A stretch of DNA of 32,107 bases, from the NCBI GenBank assembly GCA_003246455.1, contig QKAF01000137.1, forward strand, positions 1-32,107, given 5' to 3'. Of this stretch, positions 14,755 through 22,341 are shown piece after piece. The translations under genes and the position numbers were made by a program. Below the pieces are notes generated by a model, which saw only the letters and a program-made list of their open reading frames with translations, made no database searches and had not been told where the DNA came from. The stretch comes from Bacteroidota bacterium. GTDB taxonomy: Bacteria > Bacteroidota > Ignavibacteria > SZUA-365. The stretch's first letter is position 1, and the number at the start of each line of letters is the position of its first letter.

Positions 14755-16941
14755 ATGTCCGTTCGTACAGGCGCCGAGAGAATGAAATACGGTGTGATAA
14801 CCGCCGCCGCCGCCCTGGCGGCGCTGAGGCTTCTCGCGCTGCAGACGGACGGGATCCGCGTGTGGGGACTGGACGTTCTTCGTCATCTCGATCCGGGATG
14901 GACCGTGGCATTTTCGCTCCTGCCGCTGCTCGCCGCGCTGCCGGCCGTGGAGTCGAAGCTGGCGGCGCTGACCGCGAAACGGGATGTGCCGTGGACGCGC
15001 ATGCTCTGGGCCGCCGTCGCGGTGCTGCTGGCCGCGGCCGTCCTCTTCCCGATGGATACTTTTTATTACGGTGACGGGGGACCGTTGGTCAGCGAAGTGT
15101 ACAAGATCGGCGCACAGGAACATTACAGCAGCAGTCTCCTGCTGAACCTGAAATCGGCTCCCCTTTCCGGCGGCCTGCTGCACCTGCTTTCAGTGCTTAT
15201 TCCCTCGGTGATGTACTCGCTCGGACTGAAACTGCCCGAAACACCGCTGTTCCCCTTCCTCGCGCTTTCGCTCGCGGGCAGCCTCGTGCTCGGATGGTCG
15301 ATGCATCTTGAAAAAGAGCGCGGATACCGCCTTCCGCTCCTGCTGCTCGTCGCCGGGACCGGCGGAGCGCTTTTCTTCTTCCGCTATGCGGAGATGTACC
15401 TTCCCCTGTTTCTCGCCGTGACGGCATATCTGCTGGCGGCTTCGGCTGCCATTCGCGGTGAACGTCCGGTATGGATCGCCGTTCTATTCTATGCCATCGC
15501 GGTGGCGTCCCATTACATGGCGCTGGCGCTGCTGCCTTCCCTTCTGTACCTGCTTCTCCGGAAGAATGCCGTGATGAAACGGCTGACCGCGACACCACGC
15601 GCTCTGGCGCTTGCGCTGACGGGAATGCTCGCGCTCGCCTTCGCGCTGTATTTCATCTTCGGGTACCAGCACTCCGACAGCCGCATCATCATGCCGCTAT
15701 ATCCGGTGGAGTCAGCAGCCGGCACCCTCTCCTACACACTGCTTTCTTCCTACCATCTTCTCGACCTGGGAAACCTGCTGCTGCTCCTGGCGGGATTTCC
15801 GCTGCTCTGTCTCATGTTCGCGGGATTCGCGGCACGGAAAACGCATGGGAGCGGAAAGGGCGTGACGGAGGAAACCGGACACGCGCGCGGGGAGTCGATG
15901 CGTTTTCAGCTCATCGCGGGATTTTCCTTCCTTCTGTTCCTGTTCTTTGCGAACACCTCGCTCGGACTCGCACGCGACTGGGACATCGCCGCCCCGCTGG
16001 GAGTTATGATCGTCATGATTCTCGCGGAGTTCCGTGCGACGGGAAATGATGGAGGCGGTACCTCGCGCCTGTCTGCCGCACGACTTCTGCAGATGGGCAT
16101 CGTCTCCGTGCTGTTCGTCATTCCCTGGATCGCCGCCAACGTCGATCGCGAGGCGTCGACTGCGCGCTTCGCCGATATCATGACGCTGGATGATGAACAC
16201 ATGTACGGGGATTACGCGCTCAGCGGCTACGAAGCGCTGCGCAAACAGGCGGTGCATGAAAAGGATTTCGACCGTGAGGGGGAAATCCTGCAGCGCATGA
16301 TCGAGATTGTCGGGTACACCGAACAGTACCGGATGCTCATTGTGAACGCACTCCATTATCCCGAGAAACGGCCGGAACTCTACCTGCGGCTCAATGACTG
16401 GGCGCTCGAGCACCTGGCCGGGAAAGCGGCGGCACTGCGCGCGGAAGGACGCGACCGGGACTATTCCATCGGACTGAAGCAGGTTGACTCGCTTGCGGCG
16501 GTGATCGCGATGGAATCGGTGACCCAGAGCCATATGGAAGACCTGTATCCGCGCATGACCGCGTTTGCCGAGCGCTCCGGCTGCAGCACGGGGCTGAACA
16601 TCCTGCTTGCAACGGGATGGTATATGGAGCAGGCGTTCGGAAAGGCGATTTCGCTTTTCGCCGCAGTCCGCAACGCCGGCTTCCGCGATGCGCGTGCCGA
16701 CGGAATGTACGGCATCTGTCTTTTTCTCAACGGCGACACTGCACAAGCCGATGCCGAATTCGAGGACGGACTGCAGCGCTATGCCGACAATTCGCAGTAT
16801 CTCTTCATGGTTGCGACGAGCTACCTGCGCGGAGGAACGCGGATGACGGAGGCACGCTCCCTGCTCGAGCGTGCGCTTTCCCTTGATCCGCCGCCGGAGG
16901 CCCGGAAGCAGATCGAAGACATCCTCGCGCATGTGAAATGA
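14755..16941 (+). CDS. Multipass membrane protein with C-terminal TPR-like repeats (possible GT-C type)
   Basis: ATG 14755 is preceded by GGGGGACGC. The product is about 728 residues. The first 470 are mostly hydrophobic, with roughly ten to twelve membrane helices. An early extracytoplasmic loop carries an acidic motif (MDTFYYGDGGPLV), in the position where GT-C glycosyltransferases keep their catalytic acid; this is only a resemblance. The soluble C-terminus, from about residue 480, is helical. It ends in tetratricopeptide-like pairs (AFGKAISLFAAVRNAGFRDA, LNGDTAQADAEFEDGLQRYA and MTEARSLLERALSLDP). Such membrane+TPR proteins are common around envelope glycan assembly in Bacteroidota. No specific family could be named. 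Confidence 0.7.
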   Translation: MSVRTGAERMKYGVITAAAALAALRLLALQTDGIRVWGLDVLRHLDPGWTVAFSLLPLLAALPAVESKLAALTAKRDVPWTRMLWAAVAVLLAAAVLFPMDTFYYGDGGPLVSEVYKIGAQEHYSSSLLLNLKSAPLSGGLLHLLSVLIPSVMYSLGLKLPETPLFPFLALSLAGSLVLGWSMHLEKERGYRLPLLLLVAGTGGALFFFRYAEMYLPLFLAVTAYLLAASAAIRGERPVWIAVLFYAIAVASHYMALALLPSLLYLLLRKNAVMKRLTATPRALALALTGMLALAFALYFIFGYQHSDSRIIMPLYPVESAAGTLSYTLLSSYHLLDLGNLLLLLAGFPLLCLMFAGFAARKTHGSGKGVTEETGHARGESMRFQLIAGFSFLLFLFFANTSLGLARDWDIAAPLGVMIVMILAEFRATGNDGGGTSRLSAARLLQMGIVSVLFVIPWIAANVDREASTARFADIMTLDDEHMYGDYALSGYEALRKQAVHEKDFDREGEILQRMIEIVGYTEQYRMLIVNALHYPEKRPELYLRLNDWALEHLAGKAAALRAEGRDRDYSIGLKQVDSLAAVIAMESVTQSHMEDLYPRMTAFAERSGCSTGLNILLATGWYMEQAFGKAISLFAAVRNAGFRDARADGMYGICLFLNGDTAQADAEFEDGLQRYADNSQYLFMVATSYLRGGTRMTEARSLLERALSLDPPPEARKQIEDILAHVK

Positions 16942-16995
16942 ACCCCAGCCATTCACCGTTTGGAAACGCGTCGAGCGGACGATTGTGAGGAAACC

Positions 16996-17448
16996 ATGAA
17001 AAAACACCGATTTTCCGCTGTCATTGAAAGCGCCGGGGGCGGCGGCGCCTTCGTCATCGTTCCTTTCGACGTGGAGGCGGTCTTCGGAAAGAAGCGCGTT
17101 CCCGTCGCGGCAACGATTGACGGTGTACCGTACCGCGGCAGTCTGATGCGATACGGAAGGCCCGAACACATGCTCGGTGTGCTCAAGGACATCCGCCGGC
17201 AGATCGGAAAGGACATCGGTGATACGGTCGACGTCGTCGTCTGGGAGGACCACGGGGAGCGTGTCGCGGATGTTCCGCCGGAGCTCGCGGAAGCGCTGGC
17301 GAAGAATCCCGAGGCAAAAGCGCGGTTCGAGAAGCTCTCCTACACGCATCAGCGTGAACACGCCGCATACATTGCCGAAGCGAAAAAAGAAGAAACGCGG
17401 CAGCGCCGCGTCGAGAATACCATCCGTTTCCTGCTGGAGAACGCATAG
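16996..17448 (+). CDS. YdeI/OmpD-associated and DUF1905 family protein
   Basis: About 150 residues. The N-terminal half (KHRFSAVIESAGGGGAFVIV, then PFDVEAVFGKKRVPVAATID and a GxPYRGSL strand) matches the DUF1905 barrel. The C-terminal half (PPELAEALAKNPEAKARFEK.. SYTHQREHAAYIAEAKKEET.. RRVENTIRFLLEN) matches the YdeI/OmpD-associated helical domain. Members are linked to bacteriocin or stress protection in annotations, but the biochemical role is not settled. The start ATG 16996 has TGAGG 5 nt upstream; a frame open to 16960 is less good. It lies 54 bp after the membrane/TPR gene and may share its transcript. Confidence 0.85.
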   Translation: MKKHRFSAVIESAGGGGAFVIVPFDVEAVFGKKRVPVAATIDGVPYRGSLMRYGRPEHMLGVLKDIRRQIGKDIGDTVDVVVWEDHGERVADVPPELAEALAKNPEAKARFEKLSYTHQREHAAYIAEAKKEETRQRRVENTIRFLLENA

Positions 17449-17664
17449 CGTCCGCAGCCGCCCCGCGTTACGACTCACCATGCACTGGATCGCGTTCGAG
17501 GGAGAACGTCTGATTCCATCATTCCCTCCATCACATCTGCACAGATCATCCCCATAACCCGCTGAAGCGCCAAGCGCGCAATGTCCATCGCTTCACCATC
17601 TCCTGAAACCTATCACCCCGAATGAAAATTCCGCCGGTTTTGGTGTTCGGAACGGGCACGTTTC

Positions 17665-17683
17665 GCGTTCGGATTCCGAACGC
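17665..17683. promoter_or_regulatory. Palindromic candidate activator site (UAS)
   Basis: GCGTTCGG and CCGAACGC face each other across ATT, giving an 8-bp inverted repeat. A smaller palindrome GTTCGGAAC lies 14 bp upstream (17645-17653), sharing the GTTCGG half. The centre is about 125 bp upstream of the start of transcription predicted from the sigma-54 promoter, within the usual range for enhancer-binding proteins. No T run follows, so it is unlikely to be a terminator. Confidence 0.5.
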
Positions 17684-17773
17684 CGAATGAGCGCATCGTT
17701 CGACACACCGACAGCACATCGGTCAGAATGGTATAAAACGGTCATTTCGGCGATATTTCGGCAATTTTCGTAA

Positions 17774-17790
17774 TTGGCACGCGGATTGCA
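17774..17790 (+). promoter_or_regulatory. Sigma-54 (RpoN) -24/-12 promoter
   Basis: TTGGCACGCGGATTGCA matches the consensus TTGGCACG-N4-TTGCA at every defined position, with the obligatory GG (17776-17777) and GC (17788-17789) 10 nt apart. Transcription would begin near 17801, leaving a leader of about 64 nt before ATG 17865. Promoters of this class need an ATP-driven enhancer-binding activator. Confidence 0.8.
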
Positions 17791-17864
17791 GCAATAGAGG
17801 CAACGGCGAACAGAATACACGCCGGAAACCAAGAACGAAAATCACTTCATAGATCGAGACGAAA

Positions 17865-19124
17865 ATGAATCGCATGGTTACCTTCTTCATCGCTTGCCTG
17901 GTCACAGTTTTTGCTGGTACGGCTTCCGCGCAGATGATGTGGCCTTCCTCACTCAACTGGGTGGGGTATACGTATTCGAACTCCGAGGCCGTTCAGGATC
18001 CGCAGGATATTCCCAACAATCAGATCGCATTCGATCTGGTATACGACGCGAATGCCCCGTATTCGGTCATGGTTGCCGCCACCATCACGCATGTATACTT
18101 CCGTCTCCAGGTTCGCGATATCACGGACTGGACCGTCGGTACCTACGTGCTTTACATCGCGGACGCCACCGGCACGATTCTCGGCAAGACCTATCTGACA
18201 CTCACCGGAAATGCCGGTTCGATCCACGTCGTCAATGCCGCCGGATCCGTCGATCAGACCACCGGCAGCGGTTCCCACGCGAGCAACATCGGCGGATGGG
18301 CGCGCATCACCGCCGTCGGCGGAAGTTCGACGCACGATTATGTCGACTTCCAGGTCCCGCGCGGGATCTTTGAAAGCGTGCTCGGTATCGCCAACGGACA
18401 GATCCTGATCAAGTTCTACGCCGGAACGAGCACTGGCGCCGGTAATGTCAACAATATCAACACCGACTGGATGACGCCCAGCACCAATGCGGTTCCCACC
18501 GCTGCTGATTTCGGCATGCTTTCCGGCGCAACCGTGAGCGGACTGACCATGGGTGTTCTTCCTGTGGAACTCACATCCTTCAGCGCTTATCTCAAGTCGA
18601 ACACCGTCGAACTTCGCTGGAACACGGCGACGGAGAAGAACAACTTCGGTTTCGACGTCGAACGCCGCATTGAAGGCGGAGAGTGGACCAGTGTCGGATT
18701 CGTCGCAGGGCACGGCAACAGCAACAGCCCGAAAAGCTACCGTCACAACGATGAGGTCAGCGGACTGAAAGGCGCGGTCGCCTACCGTCTCAAGCAGATC
18801 GACCGCGACGGAAGCATCGAGTATTCTTCGACCGTCATGGTCAGCTTCGATGCCGAAACGGGAATGAACATCACCGATGCCTACCCGAATCCTTTCAATC
18901 CGACGACGACGGTGAACTTCACGCTCGGCCAGGATTCGAATGTCCGTCTCAGCCTTCACGACGTGACGGGCCGCGAAGTGAAGACCATTCTCGAGAACGC
19001 TTCGCTCAGCGCCGGGTCGCATGCGCAGACCATCAACGCCGACGGTCTGGCCAGCGGACGTTACTTCCTCGTTCTTCAGACTGCCTCGGCCCGCAGCATG
19101 TACCCGGTCCTTCTCAGCAAGTAA
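17865..19124 (+). CDS. T9SS-exported surface protein, paralog 1 of 3
   Basis: 419 residues. A signal peptide (MNRMVTFFIACLVTVFAGTA, ending SAQ) is followed by a beta-rich domain of about 210 residues with landmarks WVGYTYSN, VQDPQD, VYFRLQV, GGWARI, DYVDFQVP and FYAGTSTGAGN..NINTDWMT. Next comes an Ig/FnIII-like module (LPVELTSFSAYLKSNTVELR to AYRLKQIDRDGSIEYS) common in T9SS cargo. The sorting domain follows (AYPNPFNPTTTVNF, LSLHDVTGREVKTIL, GRYFLVLQ). The first domain resembles DOMON/CBM9-type beta sandwiches only loosely; I do not recognise the family. The same three-part plan occurs in the next two genes. A sigma-54 promoter lies upstream and a 12-bp-stem hairpin downstream. Confidence 0.85.
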   Translation: MNRMVTFFIACLVTVFAGTASAQMMWPSSLNWVGYTYSNSEAVQDPQDIPNNQIAFDLVYDANAPYSVMVAATITHVYFRLQVRDITDWTVGTYVLYIADATGTILGKTYLTLTGNAGSIHVVNAAGSVDQTTGSGSHASNIGGWARITAVGGSSTHDYVDFQVPRGIFESVLGIANGQILIKFYAGTSTGAGNVNNINTDWMTPSTNAVPTAADFGMLSGATVSGLTMGVLPVELTSFSAYLKSNTVELRWNTATEKNNFGFDVERRIEGGEWTSVGFVAGHGNSNSPKSYRHNDEVSGLKGAVAYRLKQIDRDGSIEYSSTVMVSFDAETGMNITDAYPNPFNPTTTVNFTLGQDSNVRLSLHDVTGREVKTILENASLSAGSHAQTINADGLASGRYFLVLQTASARSMYPVLLSK

Positions 19125-19167
19125 AGCATCGACAGAAGGATATGGAGGTTCATTTCGCTCATAACTT

Positions 19168-19198
19168 CAGTGGTCCTTGTTAACTGCAAGGACCACTG
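19168..19198 (+). terminator. Strong hairpin after paralog 1 (no T tract)
   Basis: CAGTGGTCCTTG (19168-19179) pairs perfectly with CAAGGACCACTG (19187-19198) across a 7-nt loop. It lies 44 nt after the stop codon. No run of T follows, so it may act as an RNA stabiliser, a processing site or a leaky terminator rather than a classical terminator. Confidence 0.55.
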
Positions 19199-19362
19199 CT
19201 GTTAAGAAGACGAACATTAAAGTATATTAGGGAATGATTTCGCTAAAAAATTGATTTTTCTAGTAATTATGGAATTCGTTCATTATCTTTTCGCTCATTC
19301 GTGAATAGATTGACGATTGCCTCGAAAACGAACTGTCCTATCCGCAGGAGAAGAAGAAAGTG

Positions 19363-20625
19363 ATGCACTGGTCAAAATCATTCGGAACGTGGTTGATCCT
19401 TTTTTCCTGGCTGTTGTGTACAGCCACAGAGGCACAGCCGTTCAACTGGAGCACGACACCGCTGACCTGGGTCGGCTATCGGTATTCGAACGGCACCGCG
19501 ATACAGGATCCGTCGAGTGATGTGACGAACAATCCCTCGTATAATCTCACGTTTGATCCGACATATGCCCCGTTCACGCTTCAAATGGCGGCGACGCCCA
19601 CAACGGGGGTTTTCCGGATCCAGGTGGACGGGCTCACGCAGTGGAGCGTGAATTCTTACATCATTTTCATTGCGAATGCGGCGAACGTGCAGATCGGCCG
19701 GGTATTCCTCTCTCTCAGCGGAAACAGCGGGGATATCGGTTTCAACAACAATTCGTCCACAGTGCTCGTTGTCAGCAAAGGGTCCCAGGCCACCAACATG
19801 GGCGGCTGGGCTCGGATTGTTCAGGTTCCGAACACGAGCAATTCCTATATCGATTTTCAGTTCCCGCTCGCAACCCTCTACAGTCATCTGGGTATCACCG
19901 CGTCGACACCGATCAAATTTTACGCTGGCACGTCGACGGGTGCAGGAAATCTCGCAAACATCAATATCGACTGGATGACGACCACCTCAAACGGCATACC
20001 GGCACCCGCCGATTTCGCTTCGCTCATGGAAGCTTCCATCACGTCGATTTCGATCGGGGCGCTTCCCGTGGAACTGACGGGGTTTTCCGGACGCCATTAT
20101 GACGGACGAACCGTACTTCACTGGGAGACAGCGTCGGAAATCAACAGCGCCGGTTTCGAAATCCAGCGCTCCGTCGACGGAAACGCGTGGAAGCCGGAAG
20201 GGTACGTTCCGGCAGCAGGAACGTCGTACGTGCCGCGGCGATATGAATTTGTGGATCAGATCGAAGCCGCCGGGGAGCAGCTGCGCTATCGACTGCGCCA
20301 GATCGACAGGGATGGCACGGAAGAATTCTCACCCGTCGTGGAGGTCGCGACAACCGCAGGGCCGGAAGCATCGCTGCAACTGTTTCCACAGCCCGCGCAT
20401 GGCCAGACCTCGGTCCGATGCTCCATTTTACAGCCCGGGATCGTGCAGGTGAAACTCTTCGATGCCTGCGGACGGGTCGTACGCACGCTGCTCGAAAGTG
20501 CCGCGCAGAACGCAGCGTCCTTCAGCTTCGTATTCAATACGGAAGGGCTCCGGAGCGGACGCTACTTCATCGTCATGCATCACGCAGACGGGACGACCGT
20601 GCGGCCGTTTCTCCTGGTCGAGTGA
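19363..20625 (+). CDS. T9SS-exported surface protein, paralog 2 of 3
   Basis: About 420 residues with the same plan as its upstream neighbour. A signal peptide (MHWSKSFGTWLILFSWLLCT..EAQ) is followed by the shared beta domain: LTWVGYRYSNG, IQDPSSD, VFRIQV, GGWARI, YIDFQFP and IKFYAGTSTGAGN..NIDWMT. Then come the Ig/FnIII-like module (LPVELTGFSGRH to RYRLRQIDRDGTEEFSPVVE) and a sorting domain whose entry is FPQPAHGQTSV instead of YPNPF. It is closer to paralog 1 than to paralog 3. A GTG at 19360 directly precedes ATG 19363; the GGAG at 19347-19350 is better spaced for the GTG, so either is possible. The 238-bp gap upstream is AT-rich and contains only a weak GG-N10-GC promoter candidate. Confidence 0.85.
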   Translation: MHWSKSFGTWLILFSWLLCTATEAQPFNWSTTPLTWVGYRYSNGTAIQDPSSDVTNNPSYNLTFDPTYAPFTLQMAATPTTGVFRIQVDGLTQWSVNSYIIFIANAANVQIGRVFLSLSGNSGDIGFNNNSSTVLVVSKGSQATNMGGWARIVQVPNTSNSYIDFQFPLATLYSHLGITASTPIKFYAGTSTGAGNLANINIDWMTTTSNGIPAPADFASLMEASITSISIGALPVELTGFSGRHYDGRTVLHWETASEINSAGFEIQRSVDGNAWKPEGYVPAAGTSYVPRRYEFVDQIEAAGEQLRYRLRQIDRDGTEEFSPVVEVATTAGPEASLQLFPQPAHGQTSVRCSILQPGIVQVKLFDACGRVVRTLLESAAQNAASFSFVFNTEGLRSGRYFIVMHHADGTTVRPFLLVE

Positions 20626-20891
20626 CCTAGCAAGCCCCTCGACATCATCCCGCCGGAAAACCCCCGAATTCAGGACCTGCTCTATCTGAATTATATGTAA
20701 CCAAATGTTAATAGGGAGTTCAGGCAGCGGGTAAACCGATTCGCTATGTTGGTAGCGCAACACCATCAGGCGTTTTTTTCGGGTGCACGCTGTCTTGATT
20801 CCTTTCTACGGACGGAATCTCCGGCAGAACGGCCACAAAAACGCGCGGTAATGCGGATAATTATCATCACTATTATCATATAGGTGCGAAA
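20626..20891 (+). other. AT-rich spacer between paralogs 2 and 3
   Basis: These 266 bp have no gene-like frame. A short stem CGCTA (20742-20746) / TAGCG (20753-20757) lies 15 nt before a run of seven T (20773-20779), a poor terminator at best. The last 40 bp are AT-rich (TAATTATCATCACTATTATC) and could hold a promoter for paralog 3, but no motif is clear. Confidence 0.35.
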
Positions 20892-22166
20892 ATGAATTCA
20901 GGACAGCGCTTTCGGGGGAGGGCGGGCCGACGCTTCATAACAACGCTGCTGCTCCTCGCGGGCATGACGGGAGCGGCATCGGCGCAGTATACTCCGGCGG
21001 CGTGGCCGGCGACCTTTGTGGACTACCGCGACAGCACGGGGAATTACATTCAGGATATCAGCGATCAGAATCCGTCATACACGGATATCATCTTCTCGGC
21101 GAGCACTCCCAGCTCCGTCATGGTCGCGTATGACGGGACAACCGCATTCTTTCGCCTCCAGCTCGCGGATAATGCCTGGAGAAGCAACGGAAGCTGGGCT
21201 CCGTACGCGTGGGTGGTGGCATTGAGCGGTCCCACAGGACAGGGGGAGCCCATCGGCTTTGTTTCCGTGAGCGGCTCGGGCAGTTCGCTGGATGTGGAAG
21301 TGAAAGACCAGACCACCACCGACCGGATCTATACGTATGCGAAAACGAACCCGAATCCGGCGGCTGTACGCTCGGTGCCGGCAGGTCTTTCCGGTTACTA
21401 CTATCTCGATTTCCAGGTACCCATGGCTGCGATGACCGCCAGGATCGGGATCGACGGATCCACACCGCTGCGCCTCTTCTACGGAACCTCCGCTTCCGGA
21501 GGGACGATCAACAAGGACTTCATGACCGGCGGCTCCGTGAACTTCCTCGGCCTGGGCACGACGAATTTCAACGGCATCATGCATGGAAGCATCACCGTGA
21601 ATCCGGTGGAGCTGACGTCCTTCTCCGCGTACAGGAAAAATGGAGCAGTCGCATTGCGTTGGAATACGGCCACGGAGCTGAACAACTTCGGTTTCGAAGT
21701 CCAGCGTACCGAAGATGGAAACTCATGGCGGATGATCGGGTTCGTCGCCGGCGCGGGCACGGTCTACAGCCCGCGCGCATACGAATTCGAAGACAGGTCG
21801 CTTCCGACGAGCGGGTATCTGCGGTATCGCCTGCGCCAGGTCGATCGCGACGGCAGTTCCGAGTATTCGCCGGTTGTCGAGGTGCGCACGGACGCACAGA
21901 CAGCGCCGGGAATCAGCGGCATGTTTCCATCGCCGGCACGCGCGATGACCACCGTCAGCTATTCCCTCGAATCCGCCGGAACCGCCGTCCTCACGCTGCA
22001 TGATCTCACCGGACGTCAGCTCCGCACGCTGTCTGAAGAATACAGTGCGGCGGCGGGATCGCACTCCTCCGTTGTCGACGTCAGCGGACTGACCACGGGG
22101 ATCTACCTCCTGCAGCTTCGCTCCGAAGGAGACATGCAGGTGATTCCGATGCAGGTACACAACTAG
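20892..22166 (+). CDS. T9SS-exported surface protein, paralog 3 of 3
   Basis: 424 residues; ATG 20892 has AGGTG 5-6 nt upstream. The signal peptide has an Arg-rich start (MNSGQRFRGRAGRRFITTLL, ending ASAQ). The diverged beta domain keeps the landmarks TFVDYRDSTGNYIQD, PSSVMVAYD, FFRLQLAD, YYLDFQVP and LRLFYGTSASGG..NKDFMT. It has a larger middle insertion and lacks the GGWARI motif. The Ig/FnIII-like module (NPVELTSFSAYRKNGAVALR to RYRLRQVDRDGSSEYSPVVE) and the sorting domain (FPSPARAMTTVSY, LTLHDLTGRQLRTL, GIYLLQL) follow. It ends QVHN, an unusual finish for the last strand. A strong terminator lies 37 nt downstream. Confidence 0.85.
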   Translation: MNSGQRFRGRAGRRFITTLLLLAGMTGAASAQYTPAAWPATFVDYRDSTGNYIQDISDQNPSYTDIIFSASTPSSVMVAYDGTTAFFRLQLADNAWRSNGSWAPYAWVVALSGPTGQGEPIGFVSVSGSGSSLDVEVKDQTTTDRIYTYAKTNPNPAAVRSVPAGLSGYYYLDFQVPMAAMTARIGIDGSTPLRLFYGTSASGGTINKDFMTGGSVNFLGLGTTNFNGIMHGSITVNPVELTSFSAYRKNGAVALRWNTATELNNFGFEVQRTEDGNSWRMIGFVAGAGTVYSPRAYEFEDRSLPTSGYLRYRLRQVDRDGSSEYSPVVEVRTDAQTAPGISGMFPSPARAMTTVSYSLESAGTAVLTLHDLTGRQLRTLSEEYSAAAGSHSSVVDVSGLTTGIYLLQLRSEGDMQVIPMQVHN

Positions 22167-22202
22167 GGGAGCGCGGGGTACCCCGAGACGAATGTCCCGA
22201 AT

Positions 22203-22252
22203 GCGGGCGTCTGCCGGTGAGAGGTTTCAGGCAGGCGCCCGCGCTTTTTTTT
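22203..22252 (+). terminator. Intrinsic terminator after the paralog array
   Basis: GCGGGCGTCTGCC (22203-22215) pairs with GGCAGGCGCCCGC (22230-22242), a 13-bp stem with one G-T pair and a 14-nt loop. It is followed by GC and a run of eight T. It separates the array from uvrA. Confidence 0.9.
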
Positions 22253-22341
22253 CCCGCCGTGAACCGTTTTGCTTCAATCGCATGTTTTTTCATTTTAGAA
22301 GATTGAAACTACGGCAAGCAACTTCCCGGCTTCATAGAGAG

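Larger units (their letters stand above)
17449..17864 (+). promoter_or_regulatory. Regulatory intergenic region upstream of the paralog array
   Basis: These 416 bp carry no convincing gene. From about 17640 there is a cluster of palindromes (GTTCGGAAC at 17645-17653 and a longer one at 17665-17683), then an AT-richer stretch with repeated ATTTCGG. A sigma-54 promoter lies at 17774-17790. The rest (17449-17640) shows nothing I can name. Confidence 0.55.

Noticed and set aside
15712-17481. 589-residue open frame on the minus strand
   Set aside because: It lies opposite the membrane/TPR gene and the YdeI-family gene, which have signals and domains. The frame has no recognisable motif.
17949-19022. 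357-residue minus-strand frame opposite paralog 1
   Set aside because: Antisense shadow of a clear signal-peptide and T9SS gene.
19230-19243. GG-N10-GC as a second sigma-54 promoter before paralog 2
   Set aside because: It lacks the T before GG and the TTGC of the -12 box. Such spaced dinucleotides occur often by chance, so I did not annotate it.
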